From positions 1 through 8,398 of the forward strand of contig CAIJOE010000118.1 of the NCBI GenBank assembly GCA_903822245.1: 8,398 bases of DNA, read 5' to 3'. A program made the translations under genes and the position numbers. This DNA comes from an uncultured Actinomycetes bacterium. Its GTDB lineage: Bacteria; Actinomycetota; Actinomycetes; Nanopelagicales; Nanopelagicaceae. Below, piece by piece: positions 1 to 7,230 of the stretch (position 1 is the stretch's first letter; each line of letters opens with the position of its first letter). The notes below the pieces were generated by a model. That model saw only the letters and a list, made by a program, of their open reading frames with translations, searched no databases and was not told where the DNA came from.

Positions 1-1971
1 GACTTGCGTTTTGTTGTGATGGATGAGGTCCACTATCTTGCAGACCGTTTTCGCGGCGCTGTTTGGGAAGAGATATTGATTCATCTTCCCGAGAGTATTC
101 AGGTTGCAGCTCTTTCCGCCACTGTTTCAAACGCAGAGGAATTTGGAGATTGGCTGCAGACAGTTCGCGGTGAAACTAAGGTAATAGTTAGCGAAGTCCG
201 TCCAATCCCGCTCTACCAGCATGTTCTCTTCGGCAATCGACTTTTAGATCTATTCTCCAGAGAAAGTAAGATCAATCCCGAGATCCTACGTTTAGAGAAA
301 GAATCTCTACGGCAGGTGAAAACGCGCTACAAAGGTAATCCGCAAGATAGAAACAAATGGAGTAGTAACTCACAACTAACTCCAACAATAAAGTCCTTAG
401 GTCGTGCTGAAGTTGTTGAAAAATTGGATCGAGAAGGACTACTTCCAGCTATAACTTTTATTTTCTCTCGCAAAGCTTGCGACGCGGCAGTAGCTCAGTG
501 CTTGGCGGCGGGAATACGTTTAACTTCAGCTGAGGAACGTTCGCAGATAAGAGCAATAATTACTGCCAAGACAAAGCATCTTCCCGAAGAAGATCTTTTT
601 GTTCTCGGTTTTCATGAATGGGTTGATGGCCTAGAGCGAGGTATCGCCTCACACCATGCCGGGTTGCTTCCAGCATTTAAGGAAACTGTTGAGGATTTAT
701 TTCAAAATGGTTTGGTGAAGGCTGTTTTCGCTACCGAGACCCTAGCTCTTGGGATAAATATGCCAGCCCGAACTGTTGTTCTGGAAAAATTGACCAAATG
801 GAACGGTGAATCCCATGTTTCGGTAACTCCAGGGGAGTACACACAGCTAACAGGTCGAGCTGGTCGACGAGGTATTGACATTGAAGGTAACGCAGTTATC
901 TTGTGGAACAAAGATGTTGACTCGGCCTCAGCGGCAGGATTAGCCTCTACTAGAACCTACCCACTCAAAAGTTCATTCACCCCAACTTACAATATGACTA
1001 TTAATTTAATATCTCAGATGGGCGCGAAACGAGCTAGAACTTCTCTTGAATCCTCATTCGCGCAATATCAAGCAGATAAGGCAGTAGTAGGTTTAGCTAA
1101 GCAAATCCGCAGAAATGATGAGGCTATTTCACAGCTAAACTCGGAAATTAATTGTCACCTCGGCGATTTCCTGGAGTACGCACACATTAGATTTACGATC
1201 AAGGATGCAGAAAAGTCTCTCAACACAAAGCGGCGAAAGGCGCGCCAAGAACAAGAGTTAGAGATTCTAGAGGCTCGCAAAACGTTACGAAATCATCCGT
1301 GCCATGGGTGTAGCGATAGAGAGACCCATGCAAGGATTGCCGAACGCGCCGATCGTTTGCGTCGGGAGAATGCAGGATTAGCCACCCGTGTTGCTAATAG
1401 AACAAATGTCATTGCCCGTCAATTCGACTTGATACAACTAGTTCTCGAGAGATTTGGCTATATACAAAACGCGCAAATAACTCCAAGTGGCAAAATACTC
1501 TCAAAAATCTATGGTGAGACAGATCTATTGATATCTGAGATGATACGTAGAGAGCTTCTTTCCAAGCTTAATCCCGCCGAATTAGTTTCCGTTCTTTCGA
1601 CCCTAGTTTATGAATCACGCAAGGAAAACACCCCCAAAATTCCTAGGGGAGAAGTTGAAGAAGTCCTAATTGAAATGACCAAATGTTGGGGACAAATTCA
1701 CGATGAAGAGCGTGAGGTTGGCCTTGATCCACTGCGAGAGCCGGATGCTGGATTTGCTTGGGCCTCTTATCGATGGGCAAGTGGACATTCTCTGTCAACC
1801 ATTTTAAAGGGAACGGAATTAACTGTCGGTGATTTTGTTAGATCAATGAAAATGATAATTGATTTGCTAAAGCAGATTGCGATAGCCTCGCCAAACCTCT
1901 CACCAATTGTTGAAAGTGCCTTGGATAAAGTTAATCGTGGAGTCATTGCTTATTCGGCAGGTTTAGCATGA
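1..1971 (+). CDS. helY: HelY-type Ski2/Mtr4-like DEVH-box RNA helicase, 3' portion of gene (5' end outside window)
   Basis: This is an ATP-dependent superfamily 2 helicase of the Ski2-like branch, presumably acting on RNA in the cytoplasm. The reading frame is open from base 1, so the upstream Q, I (Walker A) and Ia motifs are missing only because the window starts here. Visible in order are motif II DEVH (22-33), motif III SAT (115-123), a SHHAGLLPA segment (649-675), ATETLALGINMPAR (730-771) and motif VI QLTGRAGRRG (844-873). A CHLGDF segment (from 1153), an HPCHGC segment (from 1294) and a C-terminal DSHCT-like helical region (about 1726-1890) follow. The HPCHGC and CHLGDF segments are typical of actinobacterial HelY. 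The spacing between them is unusually short, suggesting loss of the beta-rich insertion that family members carry there. The last codons overlap the next gene by ATGA, so the two are probably co-translated. The internal ATG/TTG codons near base 4 are not the real start. Family assignment is firm; the substrate is inferred. Confidence 0.95.
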   Translation, partial: DLRFVVMDEVHYLADRFRGAVWEEILIHLPESIQVAALSATVSNAEEFGDWLQTVRGETKVIVSEVRPIPLYQHVLFGNRLLDLFSRESKINPEILRLEKESLRQVKTRYKGNPQDRNKWSSNSQLTPTIKSLGRAEVVEKLDREGLLPAITFIFSRKACDAAVAQCLAAGIRLTSAEERSQIRAIITAKTKHLPEEDLFVLGFHEWVDGLERGIASHHAGLLPAFKETVEDLFQNGLVKAVFATETLALGINMPARTVVLEKLTKWNGESHVSVTPGEYTQLTGRAGRRGIDIEGNAVILWNKDVDSASAAGLASTRTYPLKSSFTPTYNMTINLISQMGAKRARTSLESSFAQYQADKAVVGLAKQIRRNDEAISQLNSEINCHLGDFLEYAHIRFTIKDAEKSLNTKRRKARQEQELEILEARKTLRNHPCHGCSDRETHARIAERADRLRRENAGLATRVANRTNVIARQFDLIQLVLERFGYIQNAQITPSGKILSKIYGETDLLISEMIRRELLSKLNPAELVSVLSTLVYESRKENTPKIPRGEVEEVLIEMTKCWGQIHDEEREVGLDPLREPDAGFAWASYRWASGHSLSTILKGTELTVGDFVRSMKMIIDLLKQIAIASPNLSPIVESALDKVNRGVIAYSAGLA

Positions 1972-2867
1972 CTCTAATGCTCATTGACAGTGCATCACTT
2001 TGGTATCGAGCATATTTTGGCATGCCAGACACTTTGCTTTCACCAAGTGGTGAGCCAGTAAATGCAATTCGAGGCTACCTTGATATGGCTGCTCGTTTAA
2101 TAACGCAATACAAACCAAATCGATTAGTAGCTTGTATCGAAGGAGATTGGCGGCCGACATGGCGAACTGACCTTTTCCCAGACTATAAAGCTAATCGATT
2201 AGATGAAGAAGGCGATGAGGAAGAGCCAGACACGCTAGGTCCACAAATACCGATTCTTCTTGATTTGATCGAGGCCTTTGGTATTCCGCTAGTTGGTGCT
2301 GATGATTATGAAGCTGATGATGTAATTGCGACGTACTCAGTTACTCAAGCAGGGCCAATTCGGATTGTGACCGGAGATCGTGATCTTTTTCAGTTAGTAG
2401 ATGACAAACGAAAAGTTAGTGTCGTGTATCTTGCTAAAGGAATCTCAAACCATGATCTTGTAGATCTCAATTGGATCGCAAATAAGTATGGGATACCGGG
2501 GGATAGGTACGCACTTTTTGCAATGATTCGAGGCGATGCTTCAGATGGCTTGCCTGGTATTCGTGGAATCGGTGAGAAAGGTGCGGCAGCCATTGCAAAT
2601 AGTTTTCAGTCGCTAGGGGAAGTAATGGAGGCTGCTAAAAAGGGTGACGATCGACTTACGCCTAATCATGTAAAGAAATTACTAGAGGCTAAAGAATACG
2701 CAAAAATTGCACCCAAATTGGTTAACTGCGCTCTAGATGTCCCGATCCCAGATTTAGATCTAAAAATGCCTAAAAAGCCTGAAGACTTGAGTGAGATTTA
2801 TCAATATCAAAAGGATTACGGTTTAGGCGCAAGTATCGATCGTATGATCGCCGCTCTTGGTTGGTGA
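1968..2867 (+). CDS. Stand-alone 5'-3' exonuclease (Pol I exonuclease/FEN-like, no polymerase domain)
   Basis: This 299-residue protein is a metal-dependent 5' nuclease resembling the N-terminal domain of DNA polymerase I. It would process flaps, RNA primers or 5' ends. Acidic metal-site residues line up with the family: D7 (LIDSAS), E115/D117/D118 (DDYEADDVIA), D137/D139 (TGDRDLF) and D190/D193 (RGDASDGLPG). The helix-three-turn-helix DNA-binding motif GIRGIGEKGA follows at 197-206. The YKANR motif (73-77) is present and is followed by an acidic stretch, LDEEGDEEEPD. The site corresponding to E. coli D63 reads EGD (58-60), which is not a clean match. The protein ends after the H3TH/C-terminal helices, so no 3'-5' exonuclease or polymerase domain is attached; it is not a broken polA. 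M. tuberculosis has a similar stand-alone protein (Rv2090) near helY (Rv2092c). The ATG overlaps the helY stop codon (ATGA) and only a weak CAGG precedes it, pointing to translational coupling. Confidence 0.93.
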   Translation: MTLMLIDSASLWYRAYFGMPDTLLSPSGEPVNAIRGYLDMAARLITQYKPNRLVACIEGDWRPTWRTDLFPDYKANRLDEEGDEEEPDTLGPQIPILLDLIEAFGIPLVGADDYEADDVIATYSVTQAGPIRIVTGDRDLFQLVDDKRKVSVVYLAKGISNHDLVDLNWIANKYGIPGDRYALFAMIRGDASDGLPGIRGIGEKGAAAIANSFQSLGEVMEAAKKGDDRLTPNHVKKLLEAKEYAKIAPKLVNCALDVPIPDLDLKMPKKPEDLSEIYQYQKDYGLGASIDRMIAALGW

Positions 2868-2869
2868 TT

Positions 2870-3631
2870 ATGTCAACTTCATACCTAATCTGCCTGCCAA
2901 CTTACAATGAGGCTTCTTACATAGCTACTTTTCTAAAAGAATTATCAATTGAAATCAGCCGGATCAAGCAAACGCATGAAGATTTGGATATTTCAATACT
3001 GCATATAGATGATAACTCTCCAGATAAAACATCAGAAATTGCTGCTTCTTTGAAATTGGAAAATTATTGGCAACTAAATCGACCAGAAAAACTTGGTTTA
3101 GGACCGGCCTACTTAGCTGGCTTTTCTTGGGGAGTTAACAAGGGTTTTGAGTACTTCATCGAAATGGATGCTGATGGAAGCCACCATCCTGGTCAATTAC
3201 TGGAACTAATAAAGGCCTCGGAATCTTCTGATTTGGTGATCGGAACAAGATGGATGCCTGGAGGTCAAGTTATAAATTGGCCGACTAAACGCAGACTCAT
3301 TTCGAAACTAGGCACAAGGTATGCCTCAATGGCCCTTAAATTGCCCTTCAAGGACTTAACTAGCGGGTATCGAATTCTTCACTCAGATTTAGTTAAAGAT
3401 CTTCTTGGGGCGGGTATTAATTCCAAAGGCTATGGTTTTCAAATTGAAATGGTTTTGCTCGCTAAAGAATTTGGCGCAGCCATTACTCAAGTTCCAATAA
3501 CTTTCACGGAAAGAACAGTGGGAAGATCTAAAATGACTGGGGCAATAGTCTGGGAATCGCTGTTAGGGATTACTAAATGGGCAATCGAGATCAGATTCAA
3601 GCGTCTTTACCCGACTGGCTTACGCCGATAA
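2870..3631 (+). CDS. ppm1: Polyprenol-monophosphate mannose synthase (GT2 family, Ppm1/Dpm1-like)
   Basis: This GT2 glycosyltransferase is predicted to move mannose from GDP-mannose to polyprenyl phosphate, making the lipid donor for envelope mannosylation (lipoglycans, O-mannosylated proteins). With the ATG at 2870 it has 253 residues. Visible are PTYNEA (10-15), the nucleotide-binding DDNSPD (47-52), the metal-binding DADGSH (100-105), IGTRW (124-128), DLTSGYRIL (162-170), GYGFQIEM (187-194) and VPITFTERTVGRSKM (208-222). The last two are hallmarks of the dolichol/polyprenol-phosphate mannosyltransferase subgroup. There is no transmembrane helix and no fused apolipoprotein N-acyltransferase domain, unlike the two-domain Ppm1 of M. 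tuberculosis. It is probably a peripheral enzyme at the inner face of the membrane. Alternative starts are GTG at 2864, overlapping the upstream stop as GTGA, and TTG at 2861. I prefer ATG, but no clear ribosome-binding site decides it. Either way it is coupled to the exonuclease gene. Sugar and lipid specificity are inferred from the family. Confidence 0.9.
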   Translation: MSTSYLICLPTYNEASYIATFLKELSIEISRIKQTHEDLDISILHIDDNSPDKTSEIAASLKLENYWQLNRPEKLGLGPAYLAGFSWGVNKGFEYFIEMDADGSHHPGQLLELIKASESSDLVIGTRWMPGGQVINWPTKRRLISKLGTRYASMALKLPFKDLTSGYRILHSDLVKDLLGAGINSKGYGFQIEMVLLAKEFGAAITQVPITFTERTVGRSKMTGAIVWESLLGITKWAIEIRFKRLYPTGLRR

Positions 3632-3666
3632 TCTATATTATGTCAGAATCAAACTCTGTAAAGCTG
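3632..3666. other. Convergent intergenic gap without a clear terminator
   Basis: Only 35 bases separate the stop of the + strand mannosyltransferase gene from the stop of the - strand gcvP gene. The gap contains one feeble hairpin (CAGA, 7-base loop, TCTG at about 3643-3657) and no run of T on either strand. I therefore cannot mark an intrinsic terminator here. Termination may be Rho-dependent, or the transcripts may overlap at their 3' ends. Confidence 0.5.
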
Positions 3667-6531
3667 CTAATTGATCGAGAGCTCCTCTATCGGCAGGCAA
3701 GCACAAACTAGGTTTCGATCCCCATAGACGCCATCGACCCGACCGACAGTTGGCCAGTACTTTCCAGATCTCGCAATCTCAACATCATTTCCCGCCGGGA
3801 AACCACCAATTTCTCGAGAATAAGAACGATCCCAATCCTTACGTACTAGATCAAAACTGGTATGTGGGGCGAAATGTAATGGTGATTGCTCTGATGTTAA
3901 TTCTCCGGCTTCAATATCGGCGATTTCAGCTCGAATAGAAACCATCGCAGAAATGAATCGGTCTAGTTCATCCAAATTTTCAGATTCAGTAGGTTCGATC
4001 ATCATCGTTCCAGCAACCGGAAAACTAACTGTTGGTGCATGAAAGCCATGATCCATAAGTCTTTTCGCCACATCATCAACAGTCACACCGGTCCTCTTAG
4101 TGATCTCGCGCAAATCGATAATGCATTCGTGAGCGATAAACCCGCTCTCCCCCTTATAAAGCACAGGATAATGAGGATCTAACTTAGTGGCCAAGTAGTT
4201 TGCTGAGAGAATTGCAACTGAGGTTGCTTTTGTTAGTCCTGCCCCACCCATCATGCGAATGTAGGTCCAAGAAATTGGCAAAATACTTGCAGAGCCAAAA
4301 GGAGCAGAACTTACGGGTCCAGGACCTGTGCTAGGTCCGCAGGTTTCATCAAGAGGATGGTTAGGCAGATACGCAGCTAAGTGAGCTCGACTGATAACTG
4401 GTCCGACACCAGGACCACCTCCCCCGTGAGGGATACAGAATGTTTTATGTAGATTCAAATGTGAAACATCTGCACCAAATTTACCTGGTTGAGCTAGGCC
4501 AACAAGTGCGTTGAGATTCGCCCCGTCTACGTAAACCTGTCCCCCTGCGTCATGCACTAATCCGCAAATTTCAGTTATCGCAGATTCAAAAACTCCATGT
4601 GTGGATGGGTATGTGACCATAAGGGCAGCAAGGCGGCCAGAGTATTGCTCGATCTTGTCTTTGATATCCGAAATACTCACATTACCAAGATCATCGCAGG
4701 CAACAACAACCACTTTCATCCCAGCCATAACAGCGCTAGCAGCGTTAGTCCCGTGTGCTGAAGAAGGAATAAGACAGATATCTCTTTCCTTACCTGCATT
4801 AGCATCCAAATAATTTCTAATTGCCAAAAGTCCAGCAAATTCACCTTGAGAACCAGCATTGGGTTGCAGGGAAACCGCGTCATATCCTGTGATTTTAATA
4901 AGCCATTCGGATAGTTGCTCAATCATTTCACGATACCCCAGCGATTGATTGCGTGGCGCAAAAGGATGTGGAGTTGAAAACTCGGGCCAAGTCACTGGAA
5001 TCATTTCACTGGTGGCGTTTAGTTTCATAGTGCAAGAACCGAGCGGGATCATACTTCTATCTAAAGCCAAGTCACGATCGGCAAGTGAGCGCAAGTATCG
5101 AAGCATTGCCGTTTCAGAGTGGAAAGAATTGAACAGCTTGTGCGTCAGATATGAAGATTGCCGCGCATAAGACTTACCAACTTTTGAATTCTCGTTTTCT
5201 AATTCTGATACTCCAAAGAGTTTAAGAATTCCTAATACATCTGCTTGAGTAGTGGTTTCATCCAAAGAGATTCCTACAGTGTGTCCATCAATTTCTCTTA
5301 AGTTAAATCCAGCCGATACCGCTTCTGTCATGATTTTCTTAGCATCGATACCACTTACTGTTATGGTGTCAAATATTTCTGCGGCAGTTACTTTAAATCC
5401 AGATTTCAACAGTGATGAACGAAGAGATTTTGTTAAACCATTTACGCGATTTGCAATTTCGCAAAGGCCAACAGGGCCGTGCCACATCGCATAAAAGCCT
5501 GACATGACTGCAAGTAAAACCTGAGCAGTACAGATATTAGATGTCGCTTTGTCTCTGCGAATATGTTGTTCGCGAGTTTGCAAGGCCAACCGAAACGCTG
5601 GATTTCCATGTGTGTCCAAACTTTGCCCGACAATTCGACCCGGGATTGATCTTTCTAACCCATTTCGTACCGACATGAATCCAGCGTGTGGACCGCCAAA
5701 ACCCATTGGAACGCCAAAACGTTGTGCCGAACCAATCGCGATATCTGCTTGGTAATCCCCCGGTGACTTGAGCATGGTGAGCGCTAATAGATCACACGCA
5801 ATCGTGATCAGTGCATTTTTGCTGTGCACATTTTCTACCAGAGCGGTCAAATCTAGAATTTCACCAGTGGTGGCTATTTGGCTGGCTACTACTCCAAAAT
5901 ATTGGCCTTGATATGAACCCAAGTCATTTTTTTGCAGGTCTACTTCAACAACGCGGATGCCAAGTGGCTTGGCGCGTGTATTTATAACCGCTTTAATTTG
6001 GAGGTGCAAATTTGAATCGACGATGAATGATGCATCATCACTTCCTTGCCATGCTCGCCTGGCTAGTGTCATCGCCTCGGCTGCCGAGGTAGCTTCGTCT
6101 AGCATTGAAGCGTTGGATATAGGCAAGCCGGTTAAATCACAAACCACTGTCTGAAAAGCGAATATTGCTTCTAGTCTGCCCTGACTAATTTCTGGTTGAT
6201 ATGGGGTGTAAGCCGTGTACCAAGCAGGATTTTCTAAAACATTTCGCAAAATTACCGGCGGTGTAATAGTTCCGTAGTAACCGGCGCCAATGAATGACTT
6301 TGTAAGTAAATTTTTATTTGCCAATAATCTAAGTTCAGCTACGGCCTCTACTTCTGAAATTGCAGATGGGAGGAGTAAATCCAGTTTCTCATGGATTGCA
6401 ATATTTGTAGGAACTACATTGGCGATGAAATCAGAAAGAGAGTTTTGACCAATCTCCTTAAGCATGTATTCAATTTCGGACAAGCCGGGACCAATATGGC
6501 GATCCTCGAAATGATTACGTGCTGAACTCAT
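3667..6531 (-). CDS. gcvP: Glycine dehydrogenase (aminomethyl-transferring), P-protein of the glycine cleavage system
   Basis: This is the PLP-dependent decarboxylase that removes CO2 from glycine and passes the aminomethyl group to lipoylated GcvH. It feeds one-carbon units to tetrahydrofolate through GcvT. At 954 residues it has the normal length of the single-chain (homodimeric) form; it is not the split GcvPA/GcvPB type. The N-terminal catalytic-like half begins with RHIGP (11-15). It contains [13 protein letters not shown] (82-94) and a [19 protein letters not shown] stretch (101-119). The second half carries [10 protein letters not shown] (496-505), [10 protein letters not shown] (591-600) and [18 protein letters not shown] (691-708), where K696 should form the Schiff base with PLP. 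No frameshift or missing core motif is visible. The ATG is supported by a strong AGGGGAG Shine-Dalgarno sequence a few bases upstream. The gene follows the upstream MerR gene by 54 bases on the same strand with no terminator visible between them, so co-transcription is likely. gcvT and gcvH are not in the window. Confidence 0.98.
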   Translation of the reverse strand: MSSARNHFEDRHIGPGLSEIEYMLKEIGQNSLSDFIANVVPTNIAIHEKLDLLLPSAISEVEAVAELRLLANKNLLTKSFIGAGYYGTITPPVILRNVLENPAWYTAYTPYQPEISQGRLEAIFAFQTVVCDLTGLPISNASMLDEATSAAEAMTLARRAWQGSDDASFIVDSNLHLQIKAVINTRAKPLGIRVVEVDLQKNDLGSYQGQYFGVVASQIATTGEILDLTALVENVHSKNALITIACDLLALTMLKSPGDYQADIAIGSAQRFGVPMGFGGPHAGFMSVRNGLERSIPGRIVGQSLDTHGNPAFRLALQTREQHIRRDKATSNICTAQVLLAVMSGFYAMWHGPVGLCEIANRVNGLTKSLRSSLLKSGFKVTAAEIFDTITVSGIDAKKIMTEAVSAGFNLREIDGHTVGISLDETTTQADVLGILKLFGVSELENENSKVGKSYARQSSYLTHKLFNSFHSETAMLRYLRSLADRDLALDRSMIPLGSCTMKLNATSEMIPVTWPEFSTPHPFAPRNQSLGYREMIEQLSEWLIKITGYDAVSLQPNAGSQGEFAGLLAIRNYLDANAGKERDICLIPSSAHGTNAASAVMAGMKVVVVACDDLGNVSISDIKDKIEQYSGRLAALMVTYPSTHGVFESAITEICGLVHDAGGQVYVDGANLNALVGLAQPGKFGADVSHLNLHKTFCIPHGGGGPGVGPVISRAHLAAYLPNHPLDETCGPSTGPGPVSSAPFGSASILPISWTYIRMMGGAGLTKATSVAILSANYLATKLDPHYPVLYKGESGFIAHECIIDLREITKRTGVTVDDVAKRLMDHGFHAPTVSFPVAGTMMIEPTESENLDELDRFISAMVSIRAEIADIEAGELTSEQSPLHFAPHTSFDLVRKDWDRSYSREIGGFPAGNDVEIARSGKYWPTVGRVDGVYGDRNLVCACLPIEELSIN

Positions 6532-6534
6532 CTT

Positions 6535-6541
6535 CTCCCCT
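6535..6541 (-). promoter_or_regulatory. Shine-Dalgarno sequence of gcvP
   Basis: Read on the - strand, AGGGGAG sits 3 bases before the ATG (AGGGGAGAAG-ATG). It is the clearest ribosome-binding site in the window and fixes the gcvP start at 6531. The other genes here show only weak sites, so gcvP is probably translated independently and strongly rather than by coupling. Confidence 0.8.
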
Positions 6542-6585
6542 AGCTATTGATCTGACCTGAATCTACTAGGGAAGAATAAAGATTT

Positions 6586-7113
6586 TTAGGCGCCTTTGCG
6601 CTTTCTACGCTCGGCAAGTTCATCACTGTTAGAAGTTTCACCGGTGATTGCGATCTCACCACTATCTACTCGCTCGCCTTGCAATGAAGCCAAAGAACCT
6701 TCGACCTCACTCCAAACCTTGCCAATAGCTATACCAAAGACCCCTTGACCTCCTTGGAGAAGATCCACAATGTCATCAGCGCTAGTGCACTCATAAATCG
6801 AGGCCCCATCACTCATCAAAGTCATGCTTTCAAGTTCTGAAACACCAGTATTTCGAAGATGCTCCACTGCTGTTCGAATGTTTTGCAATGAAACACCAGT
6901 ATCCAAAAGTCGCTTGACAATCTTTAATACCAAAATATCTCTAAAACCATAGAGTCGCTGTGATCCCGAACCGGCAGCTGGTTGAACTCCAGGTTGAACT
7001 AAACCAGTTCTTGCCCAATAATCTAACTGGCGATAAGTAATTCCAGCTGCGATGCATGCTGTCGCACCACGATAGCCAATCTCATGACCCGAAAGGTCGC
7101 TTGAGGTGCTCAT
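6586..7113 (-). CDS. MerR-family transcriptional regulator, Rv1830 (ResR)-type
   Basis: This 175-residue protein carries an N-terminal MerR-type winged helix-turn-helix. ACIAAGITYRQLDYWARTGL (19-38) is the recognition helix region, QRLYGFRDI (52-60) is the wing, and the helix that follows (61-87) ends with VSLQNIRTAVEHLR. The middle part (about 98-147) is a small hydrophobic domain with ECTSADDIVDLLQGGQGVFG, as in the mycobacterial Rv1830 group, and the tail is polar and basic (ERRKRKGA). There is no obvious metal- or thiol-sensing cysteine cluster, so it is unlikely to be a heavy-metal sensor. In M. tuberculosis, Rv1830 was named ResR for its link to recovery of growth after antibiotic exposure. 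Assignment here rests on sequence resemblance recalled from the family plus the identical neighbourhood (FtsR, DUF151). The ATG at 7113 has only a weak purine-rich stretch (GAAGCGAG) upstream. A promoter-like element lies about 50 bases upstream. Target genes are unknown. Confidence 0.88.
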   Translation of the reverse strand: MSTSSDLSGHEIGYRGATACIAAGITYRQLDYWARTGLVQPGVQPAAGSGSQRLYGFRDILVLKIVKRLLDTGVSLQNIRTAVEHLRNTGVSELESMTLMSDGASIYECTSADDIVDLLQGGQGVFGIAIGKVWSEVEGSLASLQGERVDSGEIAITGETSNSDELAERRKRKGA

Positions 7114-7159
7114 CTATAGTCTCGCTTCTATGGGGGAAGATCCTTGCGGATATGATCCA

Positions 7160-7188
7160 ATATTAAGTTGCTAGTGCGCTGGATTCAA
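7160..7188 (-). promoter_or_regulatory. Putative housekeeping-sigma promoter of the MerR (Rv1830-type)-gcvP unit
   Basis: On the - strand, TTGAAT (7188-7183) and TAATAT (7165-7160) are separated by exactly 17 bases. This is a good match to the -35/-10 spacing of primary sigma factors, and the -10 fits the actinobacterial TANNNT pattern. Transcription would begin near 7153, leaving a leader of roughly 40 bases before the ATG at 7113. This is the only long gap in the - strand cluster, which supports the idea of a separate transcription start. It has not been tested and AT-rich DNA can produce such matches by chance. Confidence 0.5.
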
Positions 7189-7203
7189 TGACCGACACGA
7201 CCT

Positions 7204-7228
7204 AACCCTCAAGTAAATATCAAGGGTT
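7204..7228. repeat. Short inverted repeat just downstream of the DUF151 gene
   Basis: AACCCT (7204-7209) and AGGGTT (7223-7228) form a perfect 6-base inverted repeat around a 13-base AT-rich centre. It starts 2 bases after the DUF151 stop codon. As RNA from the - strand it would give a weak hairpin with no following U-run, so it is a poor intrinsic terminator. Its centre lies roughly 63 bases upstream of the predicted transcription start, where an activator or autoregulator could bind. Its role is undecided. Confidence 0.35.
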
Positions 7229-7230
7229 TC

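Noticed and set aside
702..2593. - strand open frames at 702-911 and 2390-2593
   Set aside because: They are shadows of conserved helicase motifs V-VI and of the exonuclease H3TH region. No start signal or family resemblance.
2837..2850. Hairpin CGATC-GTAT-GATCG just before the mannosyltransferase start
   Set aside because: A 5-base stem within coding sequence, no U-run and not at the ribosome site. Likely chance from GATC-rich codons.
2861..2863. TTG at 2861 as start of the mannosyltransferase
   Set aside because: It adds only three residues before the ATG, has no ribosome site, and a GTG and an ATG lie just downstream. The conserved PTYNEA motif is properly placed from the ATG.
3624..3694. 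7-base inverted repeat GCCGATA ... TATCGGC spanning the two convergent gene ends
   Set aside because: The 57-base loop makes a terminator implausible, and both arms lie in or at coding ends. A chance match is expected at this length.
4716..5633. - strand open frames at 4716-4922 and 5442-5633 in another frame of gcvP
   Set aside because: They overlap highly conserved gcvP coding sequence on the same strand and have no independent support.
3750..6154. Several 60-80 codon open frames on the + strand (3750-3938, 4601-4813, 4949-5170, 5252-5494, 5549-5755, 5957-6154)
   Set aside because: All lie antisense to gcvP, whose protein is complete and fully matches its family. Their translations resemble no known protein and they lack ribosome sites.
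6532..6585. Glycine riboswitch upstream of gcvP
   Set aside because: The gap is only 54 bases and holds no tandem aptamer-like helices, far too short for a glycine riboswitch.
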